Below are positions 1-5,791 of a stretch of 8,629 nucleotides of DNA, one piece after another (position 1 is the first letter of the stretch; the number at the start of each line of letters is the position of its first letter). A program made the position numbers and the translations under genes. The notes beneath the pieces were generated by a model that saw only the letters and a list, made by a program, of their open reading frames with translations, ran no database searches and was not told the DNA's origin. Location of the stretch: positions 1 to 8,629 of the forward strand of contig JBAZOJ010000162.1 of the NCBI GenBank assembly GCA_041648755.1. The letters are read 5' to 3'. This stretch comes from JBAZOJ01 sp041648755 (GTDB lineage Bacteria; Planctomycetota; B143-G9).

Positions 1-1311
1 AGAGACCAGCATATCGCGCATCTTGAGGTTCCACTTCTTCCAGAAGTCGCCTTCGAGCTGGAAGAGAACAAGCGAACCGTAGTACCAGTAGTAGTAGAAC
101 TGAGCGCCGATGCCGGGCTGATTCCACTCAGGGAGATTCTCCATCAGGATAACGGCGCCGTTCTTGATCAGCCGGTCTTCGCGGGACATTCCCATGTAAA
201 GGCGGCACAGCATTCCACAGGCGGTCATCGAGTATCTCTGATAAGGTTGCTCGGTTGCGCCCTTGATGGGACGTGCAATGTACCCTACTTCGCCGTAATT
301 GGGCTCGGTGACTTCATCGAGGAAGTTCTTCACTCCTGCCCATGCGCCTTGAGGGACATCGAATCCGGCGACCTTGGCAGCCTTCAACGCCATGACGCAC
401 CATGCAGTGACGGACATATCGTTGTCGTTGTCCTTGGGCCAGTAGCGCCAAGCCTTGTAGTCATTCTGCACGCTGATCATATAGTCAAGGCCCTTCTTGG
501 CGATTGCCACGGTGCGGGGAACAGGGGCCATGGCGGCCTCTTCAAGCAGCGCAAGCGTGGGAATAGCGTGCGAGTACATCGTGGTCCGTGGAGCGAAGTT
601 GCCCTTGGCATCCTGCTGCGCGGCTAACCAGTCGATGGCTTTGCGGACGACTCGCATGTACCTACCGCTGCGCTCGGTGTGTCCTGCGCCCGCGAAGGCA
701 AGCAGAGCAAGTCCGGCAATGCCCGGGTCGTAGTCGCCATTGCCGCCCCACTTCTTGGTGTCCCAATGGCCGTCGCTCTCCTGGTGGTCCGCAAGCCATT
801 TCAGACCTAACTCGACACAAGCCTCAGAGATCTTTGTTCCGCCGTTGATCAGTGCCTTGGTGGTTCTCTTTCCGCCCGGGTGGCGGCCATACGCGCCGGT
901 GGGGAAACCGCCCCCGACTCCCAGACCGCCGTACTTGTCTTCGGACAGGGGTTGCTCGGACACGGCATCCTCATCGCCGATCTCTTCCTCGGTCAGATCC
1001 TCGATGGTCGTCTCGTCAAGGTTCTCTACCTCGTCCTCGACCGGCTCGGCGTCAACGGGGGGAGTGGTTTCCTCAATCGTTGGCGCTGGAGTGGCGGTCT
1101 TTTCGAGCGTGGTCGTCATGTCGATATTCTGCGGCACCGTTTGCCCTCCCACCTGCCAGAGGCCGATGGCTGCGAAGGCAACAACATGGATCATCACGGA
1201 GGCGATGAACCAGGGGGCCATTTCAAGGAAGTTTCTCAGTACAAGGGAGAACCCGCCCTCGGTAGCGGCGAAGTCCTCGGCGATCGAAGCGGTGAATCTG
1301 TCGTCAGTCAT
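1..1311 (-). CDS. Gene A: membrane-anchored squalene-cyclase-like alpha/alpha-toroid protein, C-terminus outside window
   Basis: The 437 visible codons run off the left edge; by comparison with B, D and E about 55-60 residues are missing. The start is the ATG at 1309-1311, preceded by a GGAGG ribosome site four bases away, and the N-terminus (MTDDRF) matches the MADDRF of D and E. Residues about 33-55 form one membrane segment with Pro-Trp, then S38 and H42 (SxxxH). An IDMTT box follows, then an acidic/Thr-Pro linker (about 70-125), then a Gly-rich box (GLGVGGG-PTGAYG) shared only with E. The toroid begins near residue 158 (GGTKISE), with QW-like repeats at 169-183, about 226-239, 275-291 and 311-327. 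It has an acidic DNDND at 294-298 and a CX3C pair, C365/C369. Positive residues before the membrane segment suggest cytoplasm-in, toroid-out topology. The family is clear; enzymatic activity is unproven. Confidence 0.92.
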   Translation of the reverse strand, partial: MTDDRFTASIAEDFAATEGGFSLVLRNFLEMAPWFIASVMIHVVAFAAIGLWQVGGQTVPQNIDMTTTLEKTATPAPTIEETTPPVDAEPVEDEVENLDETTIEDLTEEEIGDEDAVSEQPLSEDKYGGLGVGGGFPTGAYGRHPGGKRTTKALINGGTKISEACVELGLKWLADHQESDGHWDTKKWGGNGDYDPGIAGLALLAFAGAGHTERSGRYMRVVRKAIDWLAAQQDAKGNFAPRTTMYSHAIPTLALLEEAAMAPVPRTVAIAKKGLDYMISVQNDYKAWRYWPKDNDNDMSVTAWCVMALKAAKVAGFDVPQGAWAGVKNFLDEVTEPNYGEVGYIARPIKGATEQPYQRYSMTACGMLCRLYMGMSREDRLIKNGAVILMENLPEWNQPGIGAQFYYYWYYGSLVLFQLEGDFWKKWNLKMRDMLVS

Positions 1312-1337
1312 TTTTCCTCCCCAAGTAGTGTTAACTG

Positions 1338-1376
1338 TATATTCGCTCCAGCCCCGGATTTGTTCACGGATTTTCG
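1338..1376 (-). promoter_or_regulatory. Conserved 39-nt leader element upstream of gene A (putative ECF-type promoter)
   Basis: On the minus strand it reads CGAAAA, three bases, GTGAAC (1362-1367), sixteen bases, then CGAATATA. It ends 26 nt before the ATG of gene A. The same blocks with the same 16-nt spacing occur before B, D and E. GTGAAC resembles the AAC-containing -35 of extracytoplasmic-function sigma promoters, and the spacing fits that class. The promoter assignment is inferred; the conservation is seen. Confidence 0.5.
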
Positions 1377-1403
1377 CACCAAAGTTTCGGGGCCGGGGAA
1401 GTG

Positions 1404-1437
1404 GCAAAGAAACTGGCGTCCTTTTGGGCGCCCGTTT
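1404..1437 (-). terminator. Imperfect terminator-like hairpin downstream of gene B
   Basis: Arms 1410-1421 and 1426-1437 pair with a 4-nt loop but carry two mismatches. On the minus strand the hairpin is followed by C then TTT, a short U-tract. It occupies the place of the perfect hairpin downstream of gene C (2954-2983) and shares one arm with it (GGGCGCCCGTTT). It looks like a decayed copy, so read-through from B into A is plausible. Confidence 0.5.
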
Positions 1438-1460
1438 GCGAACACAGGTGCAGACAACGG

Positions 1461-2855
1461 CTATTTCCCCGGACTTGCCTTGGCCATGATCTTGTACCGG
1501 CAGTGGATCTCAAGCGTCAGCACGGCCACGGCCGTCGAATAGACGCGACCTCCCATCGTGCTGTAGAAGACACTGGGAGCCGGATCCCACGATCCTCGCA
1601 GATTTCCCTGGGTCATGTTCTGATGGGTGGTCAGCATATTGCTCGTGTCGCTGCCCCATTTCTTCCAGCTTTCTCCTCCGATCTGGAAGAACACTAACGT
1701 GCCGTAGAACCAGTAGAGGTAGAACTGAGAGCCTATGCCTGGCTGATTCCACTCGGGCAGGTTATCCAGCAGAATCAGGGCTCCGTTCTGGATGAGCGGG
1801 TCATCTGATGACATTCCCATGTAAAGGCGGCAGAGCAACCCACAGGCTGTCATTGAGTACTTCCACTGTGGCTGCCTGGGATTCTTCTCGCTGGGGCGAC
1901 AACGGTATCCCACTTCGCCGGAGTCGGGTTCCGTTACCTCATCAAGGAAGTCCCTGACACCTTCCCAGACGGCTGTTGGAATTTCACAGCCCGCGACTTT
2001 TGCCGCTTTGACTGCCATTACACACCAAGTCGTCACGGAGACATCGTTGTCGTTATCCTTGGGCCAATAGCGCCAAGCCTTGCCGTCGTTGCGGACACTG
2101 AGCAGGTACTCGAAACCCCGCATTGCCATTTCACAGGTGCGAGGCACCGGACACATTGCCACTTCCTCCAACAGGGCGAGGGTCGGGATTGCGTGAGAGT
2201 ACATGGTGGTATGGGGGGCAAAGTTGCCCTTGTCGTCCTGCTGAGATGCAAGCCAGTCGATTGCCTTGCGGACGACGCGCATGTACTTACCTGACCGCTC
2301 GGTGTGTCCGTATCCAGCGAATGCGAGTAGCGCGAGCCCGCAGACTCCTGGGTCGTAGTCGCCGTAGCCGCCCCATTTCCTTGTGTCCCAGTGTCCATCG
2401 CTTTCCTGATGTTGGGCGAGCCATTGCAGGCCGAGATCGACAGCTCGGGCTGAGTTCCGGAATTCGCGGACATTCTGATCTCTTATCACCGGAAACGCAG
2501 GCAAATCTGAAGAGAACGCGTCGCCAACGGCCTCGCCTTCGGGAATCCACTGGGTCTCGGTCTCGTCCATCGAGTCGTCGTCAATTCCGGTGTCGGCGGG
2601 AAGTGAGGGCGTCTCTGGCTCAACTGCGGTTGGCTCCTTGTTGCTTAACGTGGTTGTCATATCAATTCCCTGATCTGCTTGTGGTCCGCCCAGACACAGC
2701 AGGCTGAGGATCAGAATAGCGATGGCGTGCGTGAGCACCGATGCAACAGCCCATGGCCCGATTCCCGCCGAGGGATTCATTGATGCGGTGGCTGAGTCCT
2801 TTCCGGCAACTGCTCGCACCGCTCTGAAAGGGCTTCCAGGAATGGCATCTACCAT
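1461..2855 (-). CDS. Gene B: membrane-anchored squalene-cyclase-like alpha/alpha-toroid protein
   Basis: Complete, 464 residues. The ATG at 2853-2855 has a GGAG seven bases upstream; an internal Met26 has no such site, so the longer start is preferred. The first 33 residues are basic and unlike the MADDRF start of its paralogues. One membrane segment (about 34-56) carries Pro-Trp, S39, H43 and L50, and is followed by IDMTTTL. A short acidic linker (about 72-135) lacks the Gly-rich box of A and E. The toroid runs from about 142 to 455: QW-like repeats at 142-156, about 198-212, 247-264 and 300-317, MYSHAI near 218-223, DNDND at 267-271, C338/C342 as CX3C, and GGRVYSTA near 435-442. Cysteines in AMCPVPRT and AGCEIP are shared with C, the probable duplication partner. 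It appears to have its own promoter and a weak terminator. Cargo or catalysis is unknown. Confidence 0.94.
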   Translation of the reverse strand: MVDAIPGSPFRAVRAVAGKDSATASMNPSAGIGPWAVASVLTHAIAILILSLLCLGGPQADQGIDMTTTLSNKEPTAVEPETPSLPADTGIDDDSMDETETQWIPEGEAVGDAFSSDLPAFPVIRDQNVREFRNSARAVDLGLQWLAQHQESDGHWDTRKWGGYGDYDPGVCGLALLAFAGYGHTERSGKYMRVVRKAIDWLASQQDDKGNFAPHTTMYSHAIPTLALLEEVAMCPVPRTCEMAMRGFEYLLSVRNDGKAWRYWPKDNDNDVSVTTWCVMAVKAAKVAGCEIPTAVWEGVRDFLDEVTEPDSGEVGYRCRPSEKNPRQPQWKYSMTACGLLCRLYMGMSSDDPLIQNGALILLDNLPEWNQPGIGSQFYLYWFYGTLVFFQIGGESWKKWGSDTSNMLTTHQNMTQGNLRGSWDPAPSVFYSTMGGRVYSTAVAVLTLEIHCRYKIMAKASPGK

Positions 2856-2881
2856 GTTCTTTCTCCAGCCAGAGTTAACTG

Positions 2882-2920
2882 TATGTTCGCTCCAGTCCCG
2901 GATTTGTTCACGGATTTTCG
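2882..2920 (-). promoter_or_regulatory. Conserved 39-nt leader element upstream of gene B (putative ECF-type promoter)
   Basis: Minus-strand blocks are CGAAAA, GTGAAC (2906-2911), a 16-nt spacer and CGAACATA. The element ends 26 nt before the gene B start codon and lies just downstream of the gene C terminator, so B could be transcribed as its own unit. Promoter identity is inferred from block conservation and spacing. Confidence 0.5.
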
Positions 2921-2949
2921 CACCAAAGTTTCATAGCCGGGAAAGCGAC

Positions 2950-2983
2950 AAGAAAACGGGCGCCCCAGGGAGGGCGCCCGTTT
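2950..2983 (-). terminator. Strong rho-independent terminator downstream of gene C
   Basis: Arms 2954-2965 and 2972-2983 form a perfect 12-bp, GC-rich stem (AAACGGGCGCCC with its complement) around a 6-nt loop. On the minus strand the stem runs into TTTTCTTGT. It lies about 23 nt after the gene C stop codon, the expected position. The A-rich and T-rich flanks are partly symmetric, so some function on the other strand is possible, but no plus-strand gene is present. Confidence 0.85.
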
Positions 2984-3006
2984 GCGAACACAGGTGCCGA
3001 CAACGG

Positions 3007-4284
3007 CTATTTCCCCGAGCTTGCTTTGTTTATGATCTCATACCGGTAGTGGATTTCAAGCGTCAGTACGGCCAGGGCAGTCGAATAGAGTCTTCCCCCA
3101 AGACCGGTGCAGTCAGTCCCCGGGGATGGCTCCCATGATCCGAGCAGGTCTCCGGGTACTTTGTTCTGATGGCTGATCAGCAAGTCGTACAACTTGCGAT
3201 CCCACTTTTTCCAGAGATCTCCTTCGAGTTGGAAAAGCACAAGCGAGCCGAAGTACCAGTAGTTGTAGTGCGGAGCGCCAAAGCCCGGCTGGTTCCACTG
3301 CGGCAGGTTCTCCATCAAGATAACTCCCCCCTTCCGGATGAGTGGATCATCCCTTGGGACACCCATGTAGAGGCGGGCCAGCGTGCCGCAGGCGGTCATT
3401 GCGTATCTCTGATAGGAAAGCTCAGCGGAACCCTTGATGGGTCTCATGGTATAGCCTACCTCACCGCTGTCGGGGTCTGTTACCTCGTCGAGGAAGCTCC
3501 TGACTCCTGCCCATGCATTCGCAGGGATGTCGCATCCCGCTACCTTTGCGGCCTTCATGGCGATTGTGCACCAGGTGGTGACGGATACGTCGTTGTTGCC
3601 GTCTTTTGGCCAATAGCGCCAGGCCTTGTTGTCGTTACGGACGCTGAGCATGTAGTCAAGGCCCTTCTTGGCAATGGTCTGAGTGCGGGGCACCGGGCAC
3701 ATTGCAGTCTCTTCGAGCAGGGCGATAGTCGGAATGGCGTGCGAGTACATCGAGGCACCCGGGGCAAAATTGCCCTTGGCGTCCTGTTGCTCGTGCAACC
3801 ACCAAATTGCGTCCTTGACGACACGTTTGTACTTTCCACTTCTCTCGGTCTGGCCCGCTCCATCAAAGGCCATCAGAACAAGGCCGGTGATAGCGGCATC
3901 GTCGGTGCTCTTGCCACCCCATTTGGCTGCGCTCCAATGCCCGTCCCACTCCTGGTGGTCCGCGAGCCACTTCAGGCCGCGGTCTATCTCGAGCCCAAAA
4001 ACTCTCGACCACCACTCCGAGTCATCCGTCTCGTCAGCCTCTTCGTCCTCTTCGGCCCATTCATCAATGGGGGATGGTGTCGCGGTGACGGTTGTGCTTG
4101 CTGCCGGGGAGTTGCCGATTGTCCGGGGCGTGTTATCGCTCCCGCCCTGGCTGAATCCGTAGAAGGCCAGCGCAACGAGAAGCGCCATTGTGGGCCAGAT
4201 CAGCCACGGGCTCGCAGTGCGTCCGCCCCGATGGGCCCTGGGCGAAGCGGAACCTGCGCTCTCGTGGGAGTTCCCCTCAGTCAT
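3007..4284 (-). CDS. Gene C: variant alpha/alpha-toroid protein lacking the SxxxH anchor, coupled to gene D
   Basis: Complete, 425 residues, the shortest complete member. Its ATG (4282-4284) overlaps the TGA of gene D as ATGA, and an AGAGG site six bases upstream lies inside the end of gene D. A membrane segment is present (about 26-46, starting Pro-Trp), but the SxxxH motif and the IDMTT box are absent. The linker is short: Thr-rich, then acidic (about 60-92). The toroid spans about 102-416, with QW-like repeats at 103-117, about 159-173, 208-225 and 260-278. Key positions are altered: DGNND (228-232) replaces DNDND, GQTERSG replaces GHTERSG, and the CX3C motif keeps C299 but has Ala303. The fold-defining motifs MYSHAIPTIALLE and GGRLYSTALAVLTLE remain. 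It may be a partner subunit of D; that is inference from coupling and the altered residues. Confidence 0.93.
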   Translation of the reverse strand: MTEGNSHESAGSASPRAHRGGRTASPWLIWPTMALLVALAFYGFSQGGSDNTPRTIGNSPAASTTVTATPSPIDEWAEEDEEADETDDSEWWSRVFGLEIDRGLKWLADHQEWDGHWSAAKWGGKSTDDAAITGLVLMAFDGAGQTERSGKYKRVVKDAIWWLHEQQDAKGNFAPGASMYSHAIPTIALLEETAMCPVPRTQTIAKKGLDYMLSVRNDNKAWRYWPKDGNNDVSVTTWCTIAMKAAKVAGCDIPANAWAGVRSFLDEVTDPDSGEVGYTMRPIKGSAELSYQRYAMTACGTLARLYMGVPRDDPLIRKGGVILMENLPQWNQPGFGAPHYNYWYFGSLVLFQLEGDLWKKWDRKLYDLLISHQNKVPGDLLGSWEPSPGTDCTGLGGRLYSTALAVLTLEIHYRYEIINKASSGK

Positions 4285-4295
4285 CGTACACCTCT
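4281..4295 (-). promoter_or_regulatory. ATGA stop/start overlap and internal ribosome site coupling D to C
   Basis: The last base pairs of gene D contain AGAGG (4291-4295 on the minus strand), followed six bases later by ATGA, where gene C starts and gene D stops. This is the only gene junction in the window without the 39-nt leader element. C is therefore probably translated by ribosomes finishing D. Confidence 0.8.
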
Positions 4296-5729
4296 CGATG
4301 CCTTTGGTCTGGAAATGATCTCGTACCAGTAGTATACCTCAAGAGACAAAGTTGCCATGGCAGTGGAGTACACTCTTCCGCCAAAGCCCGTGAAATCGGT
4401 TTTCTGCGATGGATTCCACGAGCCATTCAACTCGCCGGGGGTCATGTTCTGGTGCGAAATCAGCATGTCGCGCATCAAGGGGTTCCACTTCTTCCAGAAG
4501 TCGCCTTCGATCTGGAAGAGAACCAGCGAGCCGAAGTACCAGTAGTAAGAAAACTGAGCATCGTAACCGGGCTGAACCCATTGGGGCGAGTTTTCCATCA
4601 GGATAAGGGCGCCGTTCTTGATCAGCCGGTCTTCGCGGGACATTCCCATGTAGAGGCGGCAGAACATTCCGCATGCTGTCATTGAGTATCTCTCGTAAAG
4701 GGGTACGGTTGTGCCCTTGGTTGGCCGCGATATATAGCCGACCTCGCCGCTGTCGGGGTCGGTGACTTCATCAAGGAAGTTCTTTGCGCCAGCCCATGCG
4801 CTCTGAGGAACATCGTATCCCGCCACCTTGGCAGCCTTCATGGCCATAACGCACCAGGTGGTGACGGATGTGTCATTTTCGTTGTCCTTGGGCCAGCAGC
4901 GCCAGGCTTTGTAGTCGTTCTGCACGCTGACTATGTAATCGAGGCCCTTCTTTGCGATAGCCTGAGTGCGAGGAACCGGAGCCATTGCGACTTCCTCAAG
5001 CAGCGCGAGAGTAGGGATAGCATGTGAGTACATCGTCTCACCGGGAGCGAAGTTGCCTTTAGCATCCTGCTGCGATGCAAGCCATTCGATGGCTTTGCGA
5101 ACGACTCGCGAGTACTTTCCGCTTCTCTCTGTGTGCCCGGCTCCTGCGAACGCGAGCAGTGCGAGCCCCGTTATGCCGACAGCAGAGCTGCCGTTCCCGT
5201 CCCACTTGCTGCTGTCCCAGTGGCCGTCCGCTTCTTGATGGTCCGCGAGCCACTTCAGGCCAAATGCGACGGATTTTTCCGAGAACTGGTTGCCTCCGCG
5301 TTCTGTGAGTGTTAGTTTCCTGACCCCTATGTTGGTTGTGGGCCAGGTTCGTGCTGGCCAACGGACAACTGAAGCACTGTAGTGTCTTTCTGACTCGTCC
5401 TCAGGGCAATCTTCATCACCAACATCTTCATCGAGAATCTCTTCGGACTCGTCATCGAGTTCTTCATCAGGTTCGGAAGTAGCCTTTTCCACCGTTGGCC
5501 CTGGTGTCGCCGTCTTTTTCAGGGATGCCGTTATGTCGATTTCCGCAGGGGAGCTTTGTCCGCCGACCTTCAGAAGAACCAAAGCGGCGATTACCAGAAG
5601 GTGGATCATCACGGAGGCGACTATCCACGGCGCAACTTCAAGGGAACTCCGCGTCGCCAGGGATAGCTCGCTTTCCCTGCCAACTGGAGTTTCCTCGGTT
5701 ATTGGAGCCTTGAATCTGTCGTCCGCCAT
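4281..5729 (-). CDS. Gene D: membrane-anchored squalene-cyclase-like alpha/alpha-toroid protein with strongly acidic linker
   Basis: Complete, 482 residues. The ATG at 5727-5729 has an AGGAG five bases upstream, and the N-terminus MADDRF equals that of E. The membrane segment (about 34-55) carries Pro-Trp, S39, H43 and L50, followed by IDITASL. The linker holds a dense acidic run at 87-114 rich in Asp and Glu, then a more basic stretch up to about 145. The toroid spans about 148-470: QW-like repeats at 157-171, about 213-227, 262-279 and 314-332, MYSHAI near 233-238, DNEND at 282-286 (Glu for the middle Asp), C353/C357 as CX3C, and GGRVYSTAMATLSLE near 450-464. It forms a likely two-gene unit with C, starting from the leader element that overlaps the E stop codon. 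The fold assignment is firm. A cyclase activity is not, because the canonical DxDDTA of squalene-hopene cyclases is absent. Confidence 0.94.
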   Translation of the reverse strand: MADDRFKAPITEETPVGRESELSLATRSSLEVAPWIVASVMIHLLVIAALVLLKVGGQSSPAEIDITASLKKTATPGPTVEKATSEPDEELDDESEEILDEDVGDEDCPEDESERHYSASVVRWPARTWPTTNIGVRKLTLTERGGNQFSEKSVAFGLKWLADHQEADGHWDSSKWDGNGSSAVGITGLALLAFAGAGHTERSGKYSRVVRKAIEWLASQQDAKGNFAPGETMYSHAIPTLALLEEVAMAPVPRTQAIAKKGLDYIVSVQNDYKAWRCWPKDNENDTSVTTWCVMAMKAAKVAGYDVPQSAWAGAKNFLDEVTDPDSGEVGYISRPTKGTTVPLYERYSMTACGMFCRLYMGMSREDRLIKNGALILMENSPQWVQPGYDAQFSYYWYFGSLVLFQIEGDFWKKWNPLMRDMLISHQNMTPGELNGSWNPSQKTDFTGFGGRVYSTAMATLSLEVYYWYEIISRPKASRGVR

Positions 5730-5752
5730 GTGCTCTCCTGCAATGCTATGGC

Positions 5753-5791
5753 AATGTTCGCGCTGAGGGCGATTTGGTTCACTTCTTTTCG
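5753..5791 (-). promoter_or_regulatory. Conserved 39-nt leader element upstream of gene D, overlapping the gene E stop
   Basis: Minus-strand blocks are CGAAAA, GTGAAC (5777-5782), a 16-nt spacer and CGAACATT. The element ends 23 nt before the gene D start. The TGA inside GTGAAC is the stop codon of gene E, so the upstream half of the element is also coding. Promoter identity is inferred. Confidence 0.5.

Larger units (their letters stand above)
1330..1471. repeat. Duplicated spacer, copy 1 (between B and A)
   Basis: This stretch is a near copy of 2874-3017. It covers the stop-codon end of gene B, its 3' untranslated segment, a terminator-like hairpin and the leader of gene A. The first 59 bases (1330-1388) differ from 2874-2932 at only two positions (by eye), and the segment from the hairpin arm to the TAG stop is also nearly identical. 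The middle, including one hairpin arm, has diverged. The simplest reading is that a unit containing a gene plus its flanks was duplicated in tandem. Confidence 0.85.
2874..3017. repeat. Duplicated spacer, copy 2 (between C and B)
   Basis: Partner of 1330-1471. It contains, in transcription order, the TAG stop of gene C, a short 3' untranslated segment, a perfect terminator hairpin and the leader element of gene B. Identity with copy 1 is highest in the leader (57 of 59 positions by eye) and in the segment from the stop codon to the first hairpin arm. Confidence 0.85.

Noticed and set aside
181..240. Thioester-type toroid (complement or alpha-2-macroglobulin GCGEQ motif) suggested by the ACG-x-x-C motif
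   Set aside because: No GCGEQ or similar Cys-Gly-Glu-Gln sequence occurs in any member.
361..435. Annotation as a true squalene-hopene cyclase
   Set aside because: The canonical DxDDTA motif is not present; DNDND is only similar in position. One membrane anchor and long linkers are also unlike those enzymes.
2686..2705. Lipoprotein signal (LLCLGG, Cys54) in gene B
   Set aside because: The residue before the Cys is Leu rather than a small residue, and the other members have no Cys there, so a plain membrane anchor fits better.
1312..3006. Repeated spacers as a CRISPR-like or mobile element
   Set aside because: There are only two full copies, each tied to gene ends and containing a terminator and leader; there is no regular spacing, transposase or terminal inverted repeats.
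3169..4332. A 387-codon open frame on the plus strand, and other plus-strand frames at 740-1489, 2123-2707 and 5890-6606
   Set aside because: They lie antisense to conserved toroid coding sequence, have no recognisable domain or ribosome site, and arise from codon bias in a GC-rich gene. The minus-strand frames carry all the family motifs.
4966..5238. Similar plus-strand peptides recurring at 497-733, 3683-4162, 4966-5238 and 8146-8349, which could look like a small antisense gene family
   Set aside because: They are the complementary reading of the same conserved toroid segment in each paralogue; their similarity follows from sense-strand conservation.
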